The notes: generated by a model from the sequence alone, not told the origin. 64,000 nt of DNA from Desulfobacterium sp. (GCA_030145245.1 JAQYWC010000044.1:1-64000); one strand, 5' to 3'. Numbered from the stretch's first letter, positions 8,679 to 17,838 are shown. Translations and numbers: made by a program.

Positions 8679-9538
8679 CTCAGGCTCTTGAAGATCTGGT
8701 TAATGCCCAGATAGCGGTTATAGGTGTATACGATGACGCCGAGCAGCCCCAGAAGCAGGGTCGAGATGGCTGATCCGAAGGGCCAGTCCAGGGTGCCGAT
8801 GATCCGTTTGAAGATGAGGTTTGCGATCATGTCATTCCCGGGGCCCCCAAGGATCATGGGAGGCAGGTATGTGCCGCAGGTGAGAACAAAGACAAGCAGG
8901 CAGCCGGCGCTCACCCCGGGCAGGCTCAACGGCAGGGTCACCTCCCGGAACGCCTGCCACTCGGTGCAGCCGAGGCTTGTGGCAGCTTCCGTGAGACTCT
9001 TATCTATCCCGTCCAGGCTCACGTAGATATTGAGAATCATGAAGGGAAGCAGGTACTGGAGAAGCCCCATGAGCACGGCGCCCTCGTTGTATAGCATGGA
9101 AAATGGAGAGGAGATGAGCCCTGCTTTCAACAACAGATGGTTGATCAGGCCTGAATCCCCAAGGATGTTGATCCAGCTCAGGGTTCGGATGATAAAGCTG
9201 ATCCAGAAGGGAAGCATGATCAGGATCATCAGCACCGGCTTGAACCGTGATTCGGTCCGGTAGAAGAAATAGGCCGGCACATACCCCATGACCAGGCAAA
9301 GCACCACCGTCTCCAGGGCCACCCGGATGGTCCTTATTAATAGGGAGGGGTAGAAGAAATCAGCAAAGAACTTGGCATAGTTTCCCCACTGGAATGCCGG
9401 GATGTCGCCGCCGCTGGGGGCCCTGAGCCAGAAGCTGTACACCACCACAAAGCATACGGGGATCACCAGCAGCAGAAACACTGCCGAAAGGGATGGAGAG
9501 AGAAGCGCCCAGGGTTTCCACGATTTTCCGTTCGTCAT
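8675..9538 (-). CDS. ABC importer permease, PotB type
   Basis: This is the first of the two permease subunits of the polyamine-type importer, 287 residues with six hydrophobic spans. The coupling loop reads LTEAATSLGCTEWQAFREVT, the EAA-type motif that docks on the ATPase. The start ATG at 9538 lies 87 bases after the amidohydrolase gene. The stop overlaps the start of the PotC-type gene by four bases, which indicates translational coupling. The substrate cannot be read from the permease. Confidence 0.88.
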   Translation of the reverse strand: MTNGKSWKPWALLSPSLSAVFLLLVIPVCFVVVYSFWLRAPSGGDIPAFQWGNYAKFFADFFYPSLLIRTIRVALETVVLCLVMGYVPAYFFYRTESRFKPVLMILIMLPFWISFIIRTLSWINILGDSGLINHLLLKAGLISSPFSMLYNEGAVLMGLLQYLLPFMILNIYVSLDGIDKSLTEAATSLGCTEWQAFREVTLPLSLPGVSAGCLLVFVLTCGTYLPPMILGGPGNDMIANLIFKRIIGTLDWPFGSAISTLLLGLLGVIVYTYNRYLGINQIFKSLR

Positions 9539-9625
9539 CCATTCATCCGATCGCCTGGGTTCAGGCGCTTAGAGGTTAAACTATTTCCAACAGGGTAAGA
9601 TCGCCCTCCCCTGGCCGGGGACGGG

Positions 9626-11251
9626 TCAGCTTCCATTACGCGAATAGACGATCCTCCCGTTGAACACCGTCAGATCCACCCGGACATCCGCAATATCAAG
9701 GGGATCCATGGCATAGATATCCTGTTCAAGCACGGTCAGGTCCGCATACTTTCCCTGGGTGATACTCCCAAGACAATGATCCTGGCAGGAAGCAACGGCA
9801 GGGGCAATGGTATAGCCCTTCACCGCCTCGTCAACCCCCAGGGCCTGCTCCATATGCCATCCCCCCACAGGGGTTCGGTCCATCCGGGTGCGGTTCACGG
9901 CGGAAAAGATGCCGGAAAGGGGCCTTGGATTGCACACCGGGGCATCCGAGCTCAGGATCAGGGGAATGTTGCTGTCCAGGATGCCCTTGAGCATATAGGT
10001 GAAGCGTCCCCTTTCCCCGACACACTGGTCCACCATGGAGATGTCGAGACTCAGATTGTTGGGCTGGCAGGAGGCTGTCACGTTTTCAAGGGCGGCAAGT
10101 TCCTCAAGGTCAGCAGGCTCAATCATCTGCACATGCTCGATGCGGTGGGGAACCCTAACTGAGAATCCCCCGCGTTCCCGGATCCGCTTGAGCAGGGCCA
10201 CCACCTCATGGTTGGCACGGGTGCCGATGGCATGGACCATCACGCTCAACCCAGCCCTGTCCGCCCTTTGGATCTTCTCTTCCAGCTCGGCAACAGGGGT
10301 GAGGGGCATGCCCGATTCCGCATCCAGGTAAGGCTGGTTCATCCAGGCGGTCCTGGCCCCCATGCCGCCGTCGGCAAAAAATTTCAGATGGCCGATCCTG
10401 AGCAGGTCATCCCCCATGCCGGTTCTCAATCCCAGGGCAACGGCCTGGTCGGTCATCTCCCCGGGCAGGGAGACATGGCAGCGGATATGAAGGCGCTCCT
10501 GCTCCCTGAGTTTCTGCCACGCCCTGAGGGAGGCGGCCCCGTCAAGCCCCCCCATGAGCCGGATATCGTGGATGGCGGTAATGCCAAGGGAGTGGAGAAT
10601 CCTGAATCCCTGCTCCATGGTCTGAAGCAGGACCTCCTCGGTCGGTTCCGGGACCACCTGGCGCACAAGGTTGGGGGCAAGCTCCCTCAGCACCCCGGTG
10701 GGCACCCCATCCCCATCCCTGTCAATCACCCCCAGGAAAGGATCCGGCGTGTCAGGGGTGATGCCGGCAAGGTCAAGGGCCATGGAGTTGGCAACGGCCA
10801 GGTGGAGGTCGCACCGCCAGATGCATACGGGATTATCCGGCGCTGCCCGGTCCAGGTAATGGCGGTCCGGGATCCGGTTCTCGGGCCAGTCGGTTTCGTT
10901 GAACCCGTTGCCGATCACCCAGCCGCCCGGTCCTGCGGCCCGGGCCTTCCCAGCCACCATGGTTGTCATGCCGGTAAAGGAGGTCGCAGTTGAGAGGTCG
11001 ATGCTGTCTGCGTTCAGGGCCCAGTCAAAATAGTGAAAATGGGCATCGGTGAATCCCGGGACCATGAGCCTTTCCCCGAGATCCACCACCCGTGTCTGGT
11101 TTGATGCCATGGCGTGTATGGTTTCCGTATTTCCAACGGCAAGGATGCGGTCATCCTTTACGGCAACGGCCTGGACAACGGGATTGTCAGGATCCTGGGT
11201 CCTGACAATGCCGTTGATGAAGACAATATCCGGAACGGGCGGCTGTGTCAT
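9626..11251 (-). CDS. Metal-dependent amidohydrolase (YtcJ/amidohydrolase-3 family)
   Basis: This is a cytoplasmic TIM-barrel hydrolase of 541 residues, likely cleaving an amide bond. The metal site begins with HFH in GFTDAHFHYFDWA, continues with MVHAIGTRANHEV and RIEHVQMI, and ends with the Asp of LSSDAPVC, the order seen in YtcJ-like proteins. It is translationally coupled to the epimerase gene: the ATG at 11251 shares its A with the TGA stop of that gene. Sitting between an epimerase and an importer, it probably deacylates or opens an imported amino acid derivative, which is inference. No signal peptide is seen. Members of this family are often over-specified in annotation, so only the broad activity is claimed. 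Confidence 0.85.
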   Translation of the reverse strand: MTQPPVPDIVFINGIVRTQDPDNPVVQAVAVKDDRILAVGNTETIHAMASNQTRVVDLGERLMVPGFTDAHFHYFDWALNADSIDLSTATSFTGMTTMVAGKARAAGPGGWVIGNGFNETDWPENRIPDRHYLDRAAPDNPVCIWRCDLHLAVANSMALDLAGITPDTPDPFLGVIDRDGDGVPTGVLRELAPNLVRQVVPEPTEEVLLQTMEQGFRILHSLGITAIHDIRLMGGLDGAASLRAWQKLREQERLHIRCHVSLPGEMTDQAVALGLRTGMGDDLLRIGHLKFFADGGMGARTAWMNQPYLDAESGMPLTPVAELEEKIQRADRAGLSVMVHAIGTRANHEVVALLKRIRERGGFSVRVPHRIEHVQMIEPADLEELAALENVTASCQPNNLSLDISMVDQCVGERGRFTYMLKGILDSNIPLILSSDAPVCNPRPLSGIFSAVNRTRMDRTPVGGWHMEQALGVDEAVKGYTIAPAVASCQDHCLGSITQGKYADLTVLEQDIYAMDPLDIADVRVDLTVFNGRIVYSRNGS

Positions 11252-12288
11252 CAGAGCATAAATCCTTGTTGAAAGGGGTCATCAGGATCGACCATAAACC
11301 TGTGCACCCCGGTTATCTGTGCATTTCCCCTGATCCGGACCACAACGGCGTCAAATTCGCCCACCCGTGTCAGGTCGACGATCTCTCCCTCAAACGCGGT
11401 GTTCAGGGGACTGTAGTTGGTCAGGGCCTGGTTGATTTTTATCTTTCCGTAGTGGTGAAGAAGGGCCAGCTTTGCCGTGGTTCCCGTGCCGCAGGGAGAC
11501 CTGTCCATGTGGGACTCACCATAAATCACCACGTTTCGCCCCTCCAGGATCTCGTGCATATGGGGATCATAGAACTCGGCCACATCCACGGTGGAGACGC
11601 CTGATCGCAACGGGTGACTTACCTCAAGCTGGTCATTGGCGGCGTCGATGATCTTCATACCCAGATCCGTCAGTTGTTTTCTGTTTTCCACCCCAAGGTC
11701 CATGCCCGTGTCACCGGACGACACCATGGCAAAAAAACCGCCGGCATAGACAAGGTCCACGGAAAGCGGGCCGAAACCCGGCACCTCAATGGTATTGGCA
11801 GTACTGTGGACAAAGGCGGGGACCATGGTGACGGCAACGGACGTAACCTTCTGATCCCTGACAAATGCAATGGCGGTCATGGGACCGGAGGGGGTATCGA
11901 TGGTGATGGGATTTTCGCCGTCAACCACCTTGAGGATACCGGTTCGCACCAGGGTGGCAACGGCACCCATGGTGGCGTGACCGCAGAGATAGGGATAGCG
12001 TTTCGCATCCATGTAGATGAGGCCGAAGTCAGCGCCTTTACTCACCCCCCCGGTGACCATGGCGGCAAGCACACCGCTTCCACCCCTGGGTTCCTGGGTG
12101 AGCAGACACCTAACGTGATCAAAATCCCGCTTGAAATTCGCAAGTTTCTCCGCCATGGTCCGGCCCGGAACCGGCCCGACACCCTGGAGGATAAGGCGGG
12201 TGGATTCGCCGGCGGTGTGGGAATCTACAGTCAGGATCTCCTGGGAGGCATCCAGCGTGAAATCAACAACAGATCGAGAAATCATCAT
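11251..12288 (-). CDS. Proline racemase / hydroxyproline 2-epimerase family enzyme
   Basis: This is a two-base, cofactor-free epimerase. Both catalytic cysteines are present: Cys102 in LCGHATMG and Cys266 in DRSPCGTGT, counted from the ATG at 12288. Enzymes of the family with Thr at the first position are dehydratases, so this one should be a racemase or epimerase of proline, hydroxyproline or a similar ring amino acid. Start codons near 12285-12297 are ambiguous (an upstream TTG, then two ATGs) and no strong ribosome site is seen. It is the first gene of a six-gene operon with an amidohydrolase and a Pot-type importer. The likely role is conversion of an imported D- or cis-amino acid to a form that can be degraded. 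Confidence 0.87.
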   Translation of the reverse strand: MMISRSVVDFTLDASQEILTVDSHTAGESTRLILQGVGPVPGRTMAEKLANFKRDFDHVRCLLTQEPRGGSGVLAAMVTGGVSKGADFGLIYMDAKRYPYLCGHATMGAVATLVRTGILKVVDGENPITIDTPSGPMTAIAFVRDQKVTSVAVTMVPAFVHSTANTIEVPGFGPLSVDLVYAGGFFAMVSSGDTGMDLGVENRKQLTDLGMKIIDAANDQLEVSHPLRSGVSTVDVAEFYDPHMHEILEGRNVVIYGESHMDRSPCGTGTTAKLALLHHYGKIKINQALTNYSPLNTAFEGEIVDLTRVGEFDAVVVRIRGNAQITGVHRFMVDPDDPFQQGFML

Positions 12289-12442
12289 ATATTTCAATCC
12301 CGGGTCAGGTTAACAAACGTTGTAGAAGTACTTTGAATAGCATCATAGTTGCCACAAGATCAAGGGGACAGGGGATTTTTTTCTCATAAATTTTACTACC
12401 CGGGAAAAAAACGCTTGCAAAAAATCACCTGTTATACCTATT

Positions 12443-12457
12443 GTGAACATCGTTCAC
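12443..12457. promoter_or_regulatory. Palindrome GTGAAC-ATC-GTTCAC, candidate operator
   Basis: A perfect 6+3+6 palindrome lies 60 bases before the thioesterase start codon, in the region shared with the divergent epimerase operon. It resembles operators of TetR-type regulators, but no TetR gene is present here. On the minus strand TGGCAACTATGATGC (12354-12340) has the GG-N10-GC spacing of a sigma-54 promoter toward the epimerase operon, a weak match only. Confidence 0.35.
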
Positions 12458-12516
12458 CCTCATTAAACAAGCAGAGATTCCCATCGTCGTCAACAACGAA
12501 AGGAGATCCCTTTACA

Positions 12517-12936
12517 ATGAAGCGAAACACGTTTGATTTCTTTTTTCCCCTCCGGGTTCGATATTCTGAGATCGACGCCCAGGGCGTGGTGTTCAACGCC
12601 CACTACCTCACCTATTTTGACACGGCCCTGACCGAATATCTCAGATTCCTTGACTACGATTACATGGGTGCCGTCAAGTCAAAGGGCATCGATTTTCACC
12701 TGGTAAAGTCAACCATTGAATACCTGGCCCCGGTCTGTTTTGACGACCTCATTGAGATCGGGGTTCGCGCAAAACAGATAGGCAACACCAGCATCACCTG
12801 GGAGCTGGGCATTTTCCGGGAGAAAAGCGACCGCTGTCTCACCCGGGGAGAGATCATCTGGGTCTGTGCGAGACCAGGAGGAAACTGCTCCTGCCCCCTG
12901 CCCCCGGAGCTTGTGGATCGGCTCTCCGGAATTTAA
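12517..12936 (+). CDS. Hot-dog fold acyl-CoA thioesterase (4HBT/YbgC type)
   Basis: This 139-residue protein belongs to the 4-hydroxybenzoyl-CoA thioesterase family. The motif RYSEIDAQGVVFNAHYLTYF holds the family Asp and the following helix start that line the active site. The start at 12517 is chosen because AAAGGAGA precedes it at 9 bases; the longer open frame upstream carries no signal. It is cytoplasmic and should hydrolyse short or aromatic acyl-CoAs; the natural substrate is unknown. It is divergent from the epimerase operon and upstream of a GntR regulator. Confidence 0.82.
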   Translation: MKRNTFDFFFPLRVRYSEIDAQGVVFNAHYLTYFDTALTEYLRFLDYDYMGAVKSKGIDFHLVKSTIEYLAPVCFDDLIEIGVRAKQIGNTSITWELGIFREKSDRCLTRGEIIWVCARPGGNCSCPLPPELVDRLSGI

Positions 12937-12964
12937 GCAGCAACGATAATCCGCCAGCCTGAGC

Positions 12965-12997
12965 AAAGGTTGAACCAGCACAATTGGTTCAACCTTT
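12965..12997. promoter_or_regulatory. Paired GntR (FadR/PdhR-type) operators
   Basis: AAAGGTTGAACC (12965-12976) and GGTTCAACCTTT (12986-12997) form a perfect 12-base inverted repeat. Each arm is itself a palindrome around one base (GGTT-G-AACC and GGTT-C-AACC), of the GGTNNNACC type bound by FadR/PdhR-class GntR regulators. The arm centres are 18 bases apart. It could also act as a hairpin at the end of the thioesterase gene, but no T-run follows. Confidence 0.55.
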
Positions 12998-13093
12998 ACA
13001 CAGATATTCCAGCCTGCGATCCCGTTTGAGCCCCCAACAGCCAGCCTCACTCCATTTCATACAAACATTGAAAAATCAGTCCCCCCATGGTAA

Positions 13094-13118
13094 TGGTTGA
13101 ACCAATTTTGATTATAAT
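13094..13118 (+). promoter_or_regulatory. Third GntR operator overlapping the regulator's promoter
   Basis: TGGTTGAACCA (13094-13104) is an 11-base palindrome with the same core as the two sites at 12965-12997. A perfect -10 box TATAAT follows at 13113-13118. The operator occupies the -35/spacer region, so binding would block transcription of the GntR gene that starts at 13147. Autorepression is inferred from this placement. Confidence 0.6.
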
Positions 13119-13146
13119 GACGATTTCACCCATGTGGAGATCAAAG

Positions 13147-13815
13147 ATGAAACCCTATCGTTATGAGACCATTGTGGAGCAGATCCGGGAGCTGATCAGC
13201 CAGGGAGAGCTTTCCATCGGAGACAAACTGCCGCCGGAACGCACCCTTGCCAAGAGATTCAAGGTATCCCGCAACTCGGTGAGGCAGGCGGTCCAGGCCC
13301 TGGCGGAAAAGAACCTGGTTGAGAGCCGCCAGGGGGACGGCACCTATATCTGCGACAGAAACAATGCCCTTTTGGTGGACTCCCTGGCCCGGGCCATCGG
13401 AGCCGAGAAAACAAGAATCAGGGAGATCCTGGAGTTCCGGCAGTGCCTGGAGCCCCAGATCGCCCGCCTTGCCGCATCCGCCATCTCCCCTGCCCAGCTG
13501 GACCGCCTGAAGATCATCGTGTGCGACCAACAGCGGAAACTTCTCGCACACGAGGCGGACGACCTCCTGGATCAGGAGTTCCACAGCCTGCTTGCCCAGG
13601 CCTCAGGAAACACGGTGATGCAGGAGGTATTCGCAAACCTCAACAATCTGCTGAACGAGAGCCGGTCCGAATTTCTCCAGAGCAACACCCGGAAAAGGGT
13701 CTCCATCACGGGCCACCTTAAGATCATTGATGCCTTAGAGAAGCGGGATCCATCCATGAGCCAACAGGCCATGGAATCGCACATCCTGGACATTGAACAA
13801 ACCGTTTTAAATTAA
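13147..13815 (+). CDS. GntR-family transcriptional regulator, FadR/FCD subfamily
   Basis: The 222-residue protein has an N-terminal winged helix (about 5-70: GDKLPPERTLAKRFKVSRNS is the recognition region) and an all-helical FCD effector domain (about 85-215) with the ILEFRQCLEPQIARLAA entry helix. FCD domains usually bind a carboxylic acid, often through a metal. The ATG at 13147 has GGAG upstream and follows a TATAAT box. Three palindromes of the right class lie upstream, which points to autoregulation and control of the TauE-type gene 12 bases downstream. The effector is unknown; a sulfonate, organic acid or amino acid derivative would fit the neighbours. Confidence 0.88.
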   Translation: MKPYRYETIVEQIRELISQGELSIGDKLPPERTLAKRFKVSRNSVRQAVQALAEKNLVESRQGDGTYICDRNNALLVDSLARAIGAEKTRIREILEFRQCLEPQIARLAASAISPAQLDRLKIIVCDQQRKLLAHEADDLLDQEFHSLLAQASGNTVMQEVFANLNNLLNESRSEFLQSNTRKRVSITGHLKIIDALEKRDPSMSQQAMESHILDIEQTVLN

Positions 13816-13827
13816 AGGAATCTTTTA

Positions 13828-14625
13828 ATGCTGACCGTAATTATTGTCTATATTGTCCTGGGACTTTTTGCCGGGATTCTCTCGGGACTTCTCGGAATCG
13901 GCGGGGGACTTGTGATTGTTCCCATGCTGGTCGCAAGCCTGACCTGGCAGAAGATACCCAATGAGTTCATCATGCACCTGGCCCTTGGCACCTCCATGGC
14001 CACGATCATCTTCACCTCGGTATCGAGCTTCATGGCCCATCACAAACGCGGGGCCGTACACTGGAGCATTGTCAAGCGGGTCATCCCGGGCATTCTCATC
14101 GGCACCTTCCTCGGTTCCTGCCTGGCAGCCCGGCTCTCAGGCCCCTTTCTAAAAGGTTTCTTTGTAGTGTTTCTCTACTACGTGGCAGCCCAGATGCTCA
14201 CCAACAAAAAACCCAAACCGTCCAGGGAAGTTCCCGGAAACGCAGGCATGTTCGGGGTCGGCAACATCATCGGCGGGGTGTCGAGCCTGGTGGGCATCGG
14301 CGGGGGAACCCTGTCCGTGCCCTTTATGATGTGGTGCAACGTCCCGGTCCACGAGGCCATCGGCACCTCGGCCGCCATCGGCTTTCCCATCGCCATTGCC
14401 GGCACCTTCGGGTACATCTACAACGGCTTACATGCAGCCGGCCTGCCGGCCTACTCCCTGGGTTATGCCTACCTTCCGGCCCTGGCAGGCATTGTCTCGG
14501 CAAGCGTACTCACGGCTCCCCTGGGGGTTCGCCTGGCCCACAGCCTGCCGGTCCCAAAGCTCAAGCGGGTATTTGCCGTGCTGCTTCTGGTGGTGGCCAC
14601 CCGGATGCTGATCAGCCTGATCTAA
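13828..14625 (+). CDS. TauE/SafE-family (TSUP) membrane exporter
   Basis: This is a 265-residue integral membrane protein with about eight hydrophobic spans. It contains the two family repeats, GILSGLLGIGGGLVIVPMLV near the start and GVSSLVGIGGGTLSVPFM in the middle. The family moves sulfite, sulfoacetate or other small organic anions. It follows the GntR gene by 12 bases and is probably co-transcribed, so the FCD effector and the transported anion may be the same compound; this is inference. A hairpin downstream (14655-14685) separates it from the convergent MarC gene. Confidence 0.87.
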   Translation: MLTVIIVYIVLGLFAGILSGLLGIGGGLVIVPMLVASLTWQKIPNEFIMHLALGTSMATIIFTSVSSFMAHHKRGAVHWSIVKRVIPGILIGTFLGSCLAARLSGPFLKGFFVVFLYYVAAQMLTNKKPKPSREVPGNAGMFGVGNIIGGVSSLVGIGGGTLSVPFMMWCNVPVHEAIGTSAAIGFPIAIAGTFGYIYNGLHAAGLPAYSLGYAYLPALAGIVSASVLTAPLGVRLAHSLPVPKLKRVFAVLLLVVATRMLISLI

Positions 14626-14654
14626 AACAAGGAAAACCGTGACCATGTCAAAGT

Positions 14655-14685
14655 GTGCCTGCTCTATAACAAAAGGAGCAGGCAC
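14655..14685. terminator. GTGCCTGCTC hairpin between convergent genes
   Basis: GTGCCTGCTC (14655-14664) pairs with GAGCAGGCAC (14676-14685) across an 11-base loop. There is no T-run on either side, so its function as a terminator is inferred from its position between two converging genes. A similar hairpin is at 17789-17821. Confidence 0.5.
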
Positions 14686-14696
14686 CATGGCATTGC

Positions 14697-15299
14697 CTAC
14701 CCGAGATGCAAAAAATTCTGGATGCCGGTAAAGATAATCTGGGCCGCAATGGCCGAGACAAAAAGCCCGGTGACCTTGGGCAGGATCAACAGCCCCTGCT
14801 CGCCGATAAGTCGCTTCACACCGGATGACAGGTAGAGGAGCCCCCCCACGGTGAGCACCGCACAAAAAAGAGCCGCACCAATGATGAGCTTTTCCGTGTA
14901 AGAACCGGCTTCAGCACCAATGACGAGCAGGATCCCGATCACACCCGGTCCCACCGTAATGGGCATGGCCAGGGGCACAACCGCAATATCCCTGTTGTCT
15001 CCCTGGCTTTCCGTATCCCCGTTGTCCGAAATCATGGACAGGGCCGAGAGGAACAAAATGGTGCCGGCACCGATCCTGAAAGCGTCCAGGGTGATCCCGA
15101 ACAGCTCAAAGATATACTTTCCAAACAGATAGATCACAAACGAACAGACCATAACAGCAACGGTCACCTTGACGGCGATCTTCTTTTTCTCAGCATCCTG
15201 GACCCCCCGGGTCAGGGAGATAAATGCCGAAAGCACAAAAAACGGTGTAAGAATAAAAAAAAGTTTCAAATAAAAATTGATGAATGTATGTAAGGCCAC
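14697..15299 (-). CDS. MarC-family (UPF0056) integral membrane protein
   Basis: This is a 200-residue protein with six hydrophobic segments, starting with a long first span in FINFYLKLFFILTPFFVLSA. The conserved block around MPITVGPGVIGILLV is typical of MarC. The family was once linked to multidrug resistance in E. coli, but that role has not held up and its function is unsettled. It is transcribed toward the TauE gene and has no partner. An inverted repeat at 15321-15358 lies just upstream. Confidence 0.85.
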   Translation of the reverse strand: MALHTFINFYLKLFFILTPFFVLSAFISLTRGVQDAEKKKIAVKVTVAVMVCSFVIYLFGKYIFELFGITLDAFRIGAGTILFLSALSMISDNGDTESQGDNRDIAVVPLAMPITVGPGVIGILLVIGAEAGSYTEKLIIGAALFCAVLTVGGLLYLSSGVKRLIGEQGLLILPKVTGLFVSAIAAQIIFTGIQNFLHLG

Positions 15300-15745
15300 G
15301 ATGATGTTCCATTAATTATAGGGTTGTTGGATATTCCGGGACATATACCCAACAACCCCATGACGGTCAAGGAAAAATTTTGTCCGGCCCAATGTTTTTT
15401 TTGCATTGACCCCATGCAGTATTATTGTTTGTAATTCCGAATAAACCTCCCTAAATTGCCATGGCAAAACAGTGAAAAACACCACAAATACCGTAGAAGT
15501 CAAGCTCCTGACCCCATTGGAAGGCTTTGGCTTGTTCCCCAACTGGTGCAGCTGGCGTCCCAGGGCCATCTGCCCGGCCCACAACCTGCCGAAACCCAAA
15601 GCGAAAAGTACAATTTCATTTATCTTGTTGCTTTTATGAGCATAAAGGCATAAACCCCAATACCGAGACTTATAAGCCTTTACCATGGTCCCCGATAGGG
15701 TCTCTGTGATTGAAAATTAATTGGACTTTTGATTTTAAGGGGGAG
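15300..15745. other. Intergenic region upstream of marC and the CZB chemoreceptor
   Basis: This 446-base stretch between divergent genes has no gene I can support. It holds GGGTTGTTGG (15321-15330) and CCAACAACCC (15349-15358) as an inverted repeat with an 18-base spacer, likely a regulatory palindrome or hairpin. A diverged copy of the REP-like repeat (CTCCTGACCCC, near 15504-15515) follows. A 124-codon open frame on the minus strand (15312-15686) crosses both elements and has no ribosome site, so it is not called. Confidence 0.5.
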
Positions 15746-17782
15746 ATGTTTCCATTGATTAAAGATTTGAGCATTAAAATAAAATTATGGACCTTAACCG
15801 GCTTTTTGATTCTGTCCATTCTCGTAGCCGGAGGTGTCTCCACAGTTCTCATCAACGCCATACTGCAAAACAGCCACAACGTTTCCGTTGAAGCCGGGTA
15901 CAACGCGGAGATCCTGCACAGGGAGATCGATCATCTTAAATGGGCGATTCAGATAGAAAATCTTTTCTCCGACAACGATAAAACCCTTGATGCTCAACTG
16001 GATCATACCCAATGTGCCCTGGGGAAATTTCTGAACAGTGACGATGCCAGGCTTCTATCCAGCCTGAATCCTGAAATGGCAGATATCCTTGATAAAATCA
16101 AAGCCCCCCATAAGCGGCTCCATGAATCAGCCGGGAAGATTAAGGATCTCTGGCGGCAGAACCATCCCGGGTTAAGCCTTGAGTTGTCCCACAGGCTCGC
16201 AGATCATTCAAAATGGGTGCAGGAGGTTTCTAAAGCAATCGTAAACGCCTCTGAACTTGAAGTCGAGACAGATCATACAAAATGTAAGTTTACCCAATGG
16301 TTAAACTCCGGGAATGTCAGGAATATGATGAGGGAGTGGCCTGAATTTACTGCTGTGATTAAAAAAATAGCGTCCCCCCATGAAAAGCTACATGCATCCG
16401 CACTGGCAATAGCCACGGCTCCCACCCCGGCCGAAAAAAATGAAATATTCACAAGCCAAACGGTTCCAGCCTATGAACGTCTTGCTTCATTGTTTGAAGC
16501 GCTTGAAACCTTGGAATTTGAACTTGAAGGAGCTCAACACAAGGCTGAAACAGTGTTTGACCAGGAAACCATGCCGGCATTGAAAACCACGACCGCCACA
16601 CTCAAACAGTTAAGGGATCATATTGAAGCCCATGGGCATAAACTGGAAAAAGAGATGGCAACCGATGGAAAGACAGCTAAACGTACCCTGATGATCATCA
16701 TTACTGTGGCCACGGCCATAGGAATCCTGTTCAGTTCCCTGATCATTCAATTGATCACTAAGCCGATCTCCCAGGCCGTTGACCTGGCAGACAGCATGGC
16801 CAAAGGCGATTTCACCCAAAGCCTCGACATTCAGCAAAAAGATGAAGTGGGCCTGCTTGCAGACTCATTAAACAACATGTCAACGACGTTAAAAAAGATG
16901 CTCAACGACATCGCAACCGGAATTCAGACCCTGACATCTTCATCCACAGAGCTTTCAGCCATTTCAGAGCAGATCAGCTCAAACTCGGAACAGACTGCTG
17001 AAAAATCCAATACCGTGGCTGCGGCTGCCGAGGAGATGAGCGCCAACATGAACAGTGTGGCTGCGGCAACAGAGCAGACCACCACCAATATTCAGATGAT
17101 CGTTGCTGCATCGGAAGAGATGACATCAACCATCCAGGAGATTTCAAACAATACGGCAAAGGGAAACACGACCACCCAAAGGGCGGTGGCACAGGCCCGG
17201 CAAGTCTCGGGCAAGGTGGACGAACTTGGCAAGGCCTCTGCAGAGATCAGCAAGGTAACGGAAACCATTGCTGATATTTCCGAACAGATAAACCTATTGG
17301 CTTTGAATGCAACCATAGAAGCTGCAAGGGCCGGAGAAGCCGGTAAGGGGTTTGCTGTTGTGGCGGAAGAGATCAAAGCTCTTGCGCAACAGACAGCCCA
17401 GGCAACAAGTGAGATCAATTCAAAAATTTCAGGGATCCAGGGCACAACTGCGGAATCTGTGACTGCGATCCAGACCATTGTGACCGTCATCGATGAAATA
17501 AACGATATCGTGACCACGGTTGCCTCTGCCATTGAGGAACAGTCCGCAACCACCCAGGAGATCTCAAGCAATGTCAGCCAGGCAGCGTCCGGGGTCCAGG
17601 AGGTCAACGAGAACGTAAATGAGACCTCCACGGTTGCCGGCCAGGTCACCCGGGAAGTTACAGAAGTAAGTCAGGCGGCCGGGGAGATGAATTCAGGCAG
17701 TCAGCAGGTCAACCTGAGCGCCCTGGAACTCTCCAAACTTGCCGAAGAGCTGGATCAGATGGTCAAGCAATTTAAAATATGA
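15746..17782 (+). CDS. Methyl-accepting chemotaxis protein with tandem CZB zinc-binding modules
   Basis: This is a transmembrane chemoreceptor of 678 residues. After TM1 (about 14-36) come two CZB modules in series. The first has His63, Cys90, His122 and His126, and the second His154, Cys180, His212 and His216; each also has the W three residues after the first His and the DHTxC block. These are the three His and one Cys that bind zinc in CZB proteins. TM2 is near 310-335, followed by HAMP and a full MA signalling domain with the hairpin tip around [24 protein letters not shown] domains are usually cytoplasmic and C-terminal; here both lie between the membrane spans. The start is uncertain: ATG 15746 directly follows AAGGGGGAG, and a TTG nine bases later has better spacing. 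Confidence 0.88.
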   Translation: MFPLIKDLSIKIKLWTLTGFLILSILVAGGVSTVLINAILQNSHNVSVEAGYNAEILHREIDHLKWAIQIENLFSDNDKTLDAQLDHTQCALGKFLNSDDARLLSSLNPEMADILDKIKAPHKRLHESAGKIKDLWRQNHPGLSLELSHRLADHSKWVQEVSKAIVNASELEVETDHTKCKFTQWLNSGNVRNMMREWPEFTAVIKKIASPHEKLHASALAIATAPTPAEKNEIFTSQTVPAYERLASLFEALETLEFELEGAQHKAETVFDQETMPALKTTTATLKQLRDHIEAHGHKLEKEMATDGKTAKRTLMIIITVATAIGILFSSLIIQLITKPISQAVDLADSMAKGDFTQSLDIQQKDEVGLLADSLNNMSTTLKKMLNDIATGIQTLTSSSTELSAISEQISSNSEQTAEKSNTVAAAAEEMSANMNSVAAATEQTTTNIQMIVAASEEMTSTIQEISNNTAKGNTTTQRAVAQARQVSGKVDELGKASAEISKVTETIADISEQINLLALNATIEAARAGEAGKGFAVVAEEIKALAQQTAQATSEINSKISGIQGTTAESVTAIQTIVTVIDEINDIVTTVASAIEEQSATTQEISSNVSQAASGVQEVNENVNETSTVAGQVTREVTEVSQAAGEMNSGSQQVNLSALELSKLAEELDQMVKQFKI

Positions 17783-17788
17783 CAAACA

Positions 17789-17821
17789 GTGCCTGCCACG
17801 GCTTACTGCAGTGGCAGGCAC
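17789..17821. terminator. GTGCCTGCCAC hairpin between convergent genes
   Basis: GTGCCTGCCAC (17789-17799) and GTGGCAGGCAC (17811-17821) pair perfectly over 11 bases. It lies 6 bases after the chemoreceptor stop and 18 before the end of the converging TRAP operon. No T-run is present. Its sequence resembles the hairpin at 14655-14685. Confidence 0.55.
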
Positions 17822-17838
17822 GTTGACATCCTCCCCTG

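Noticed and set aside
12340-12354. Sigma-54 promoter-like TGGCAACTATGATGC toward the epimerase operon
   Set aside because: The spacing fits, but the -12 element is poor (ATGC for TTGC), so it is noted only within the operator entry.
12965-12997. Inverted repeat as intrinsic terminator of the thioesterase gene
   Set aside because: No T-run follows, and each arm is itself a GntR-type palindrome, so an operator pair is the better reading.
15312-15686. 124-codon open frame on the minus strand
   Set aside because: It crosses an inverted repeat and a diverged REP-like element, has no ribosome site and shows no recognisable domain.
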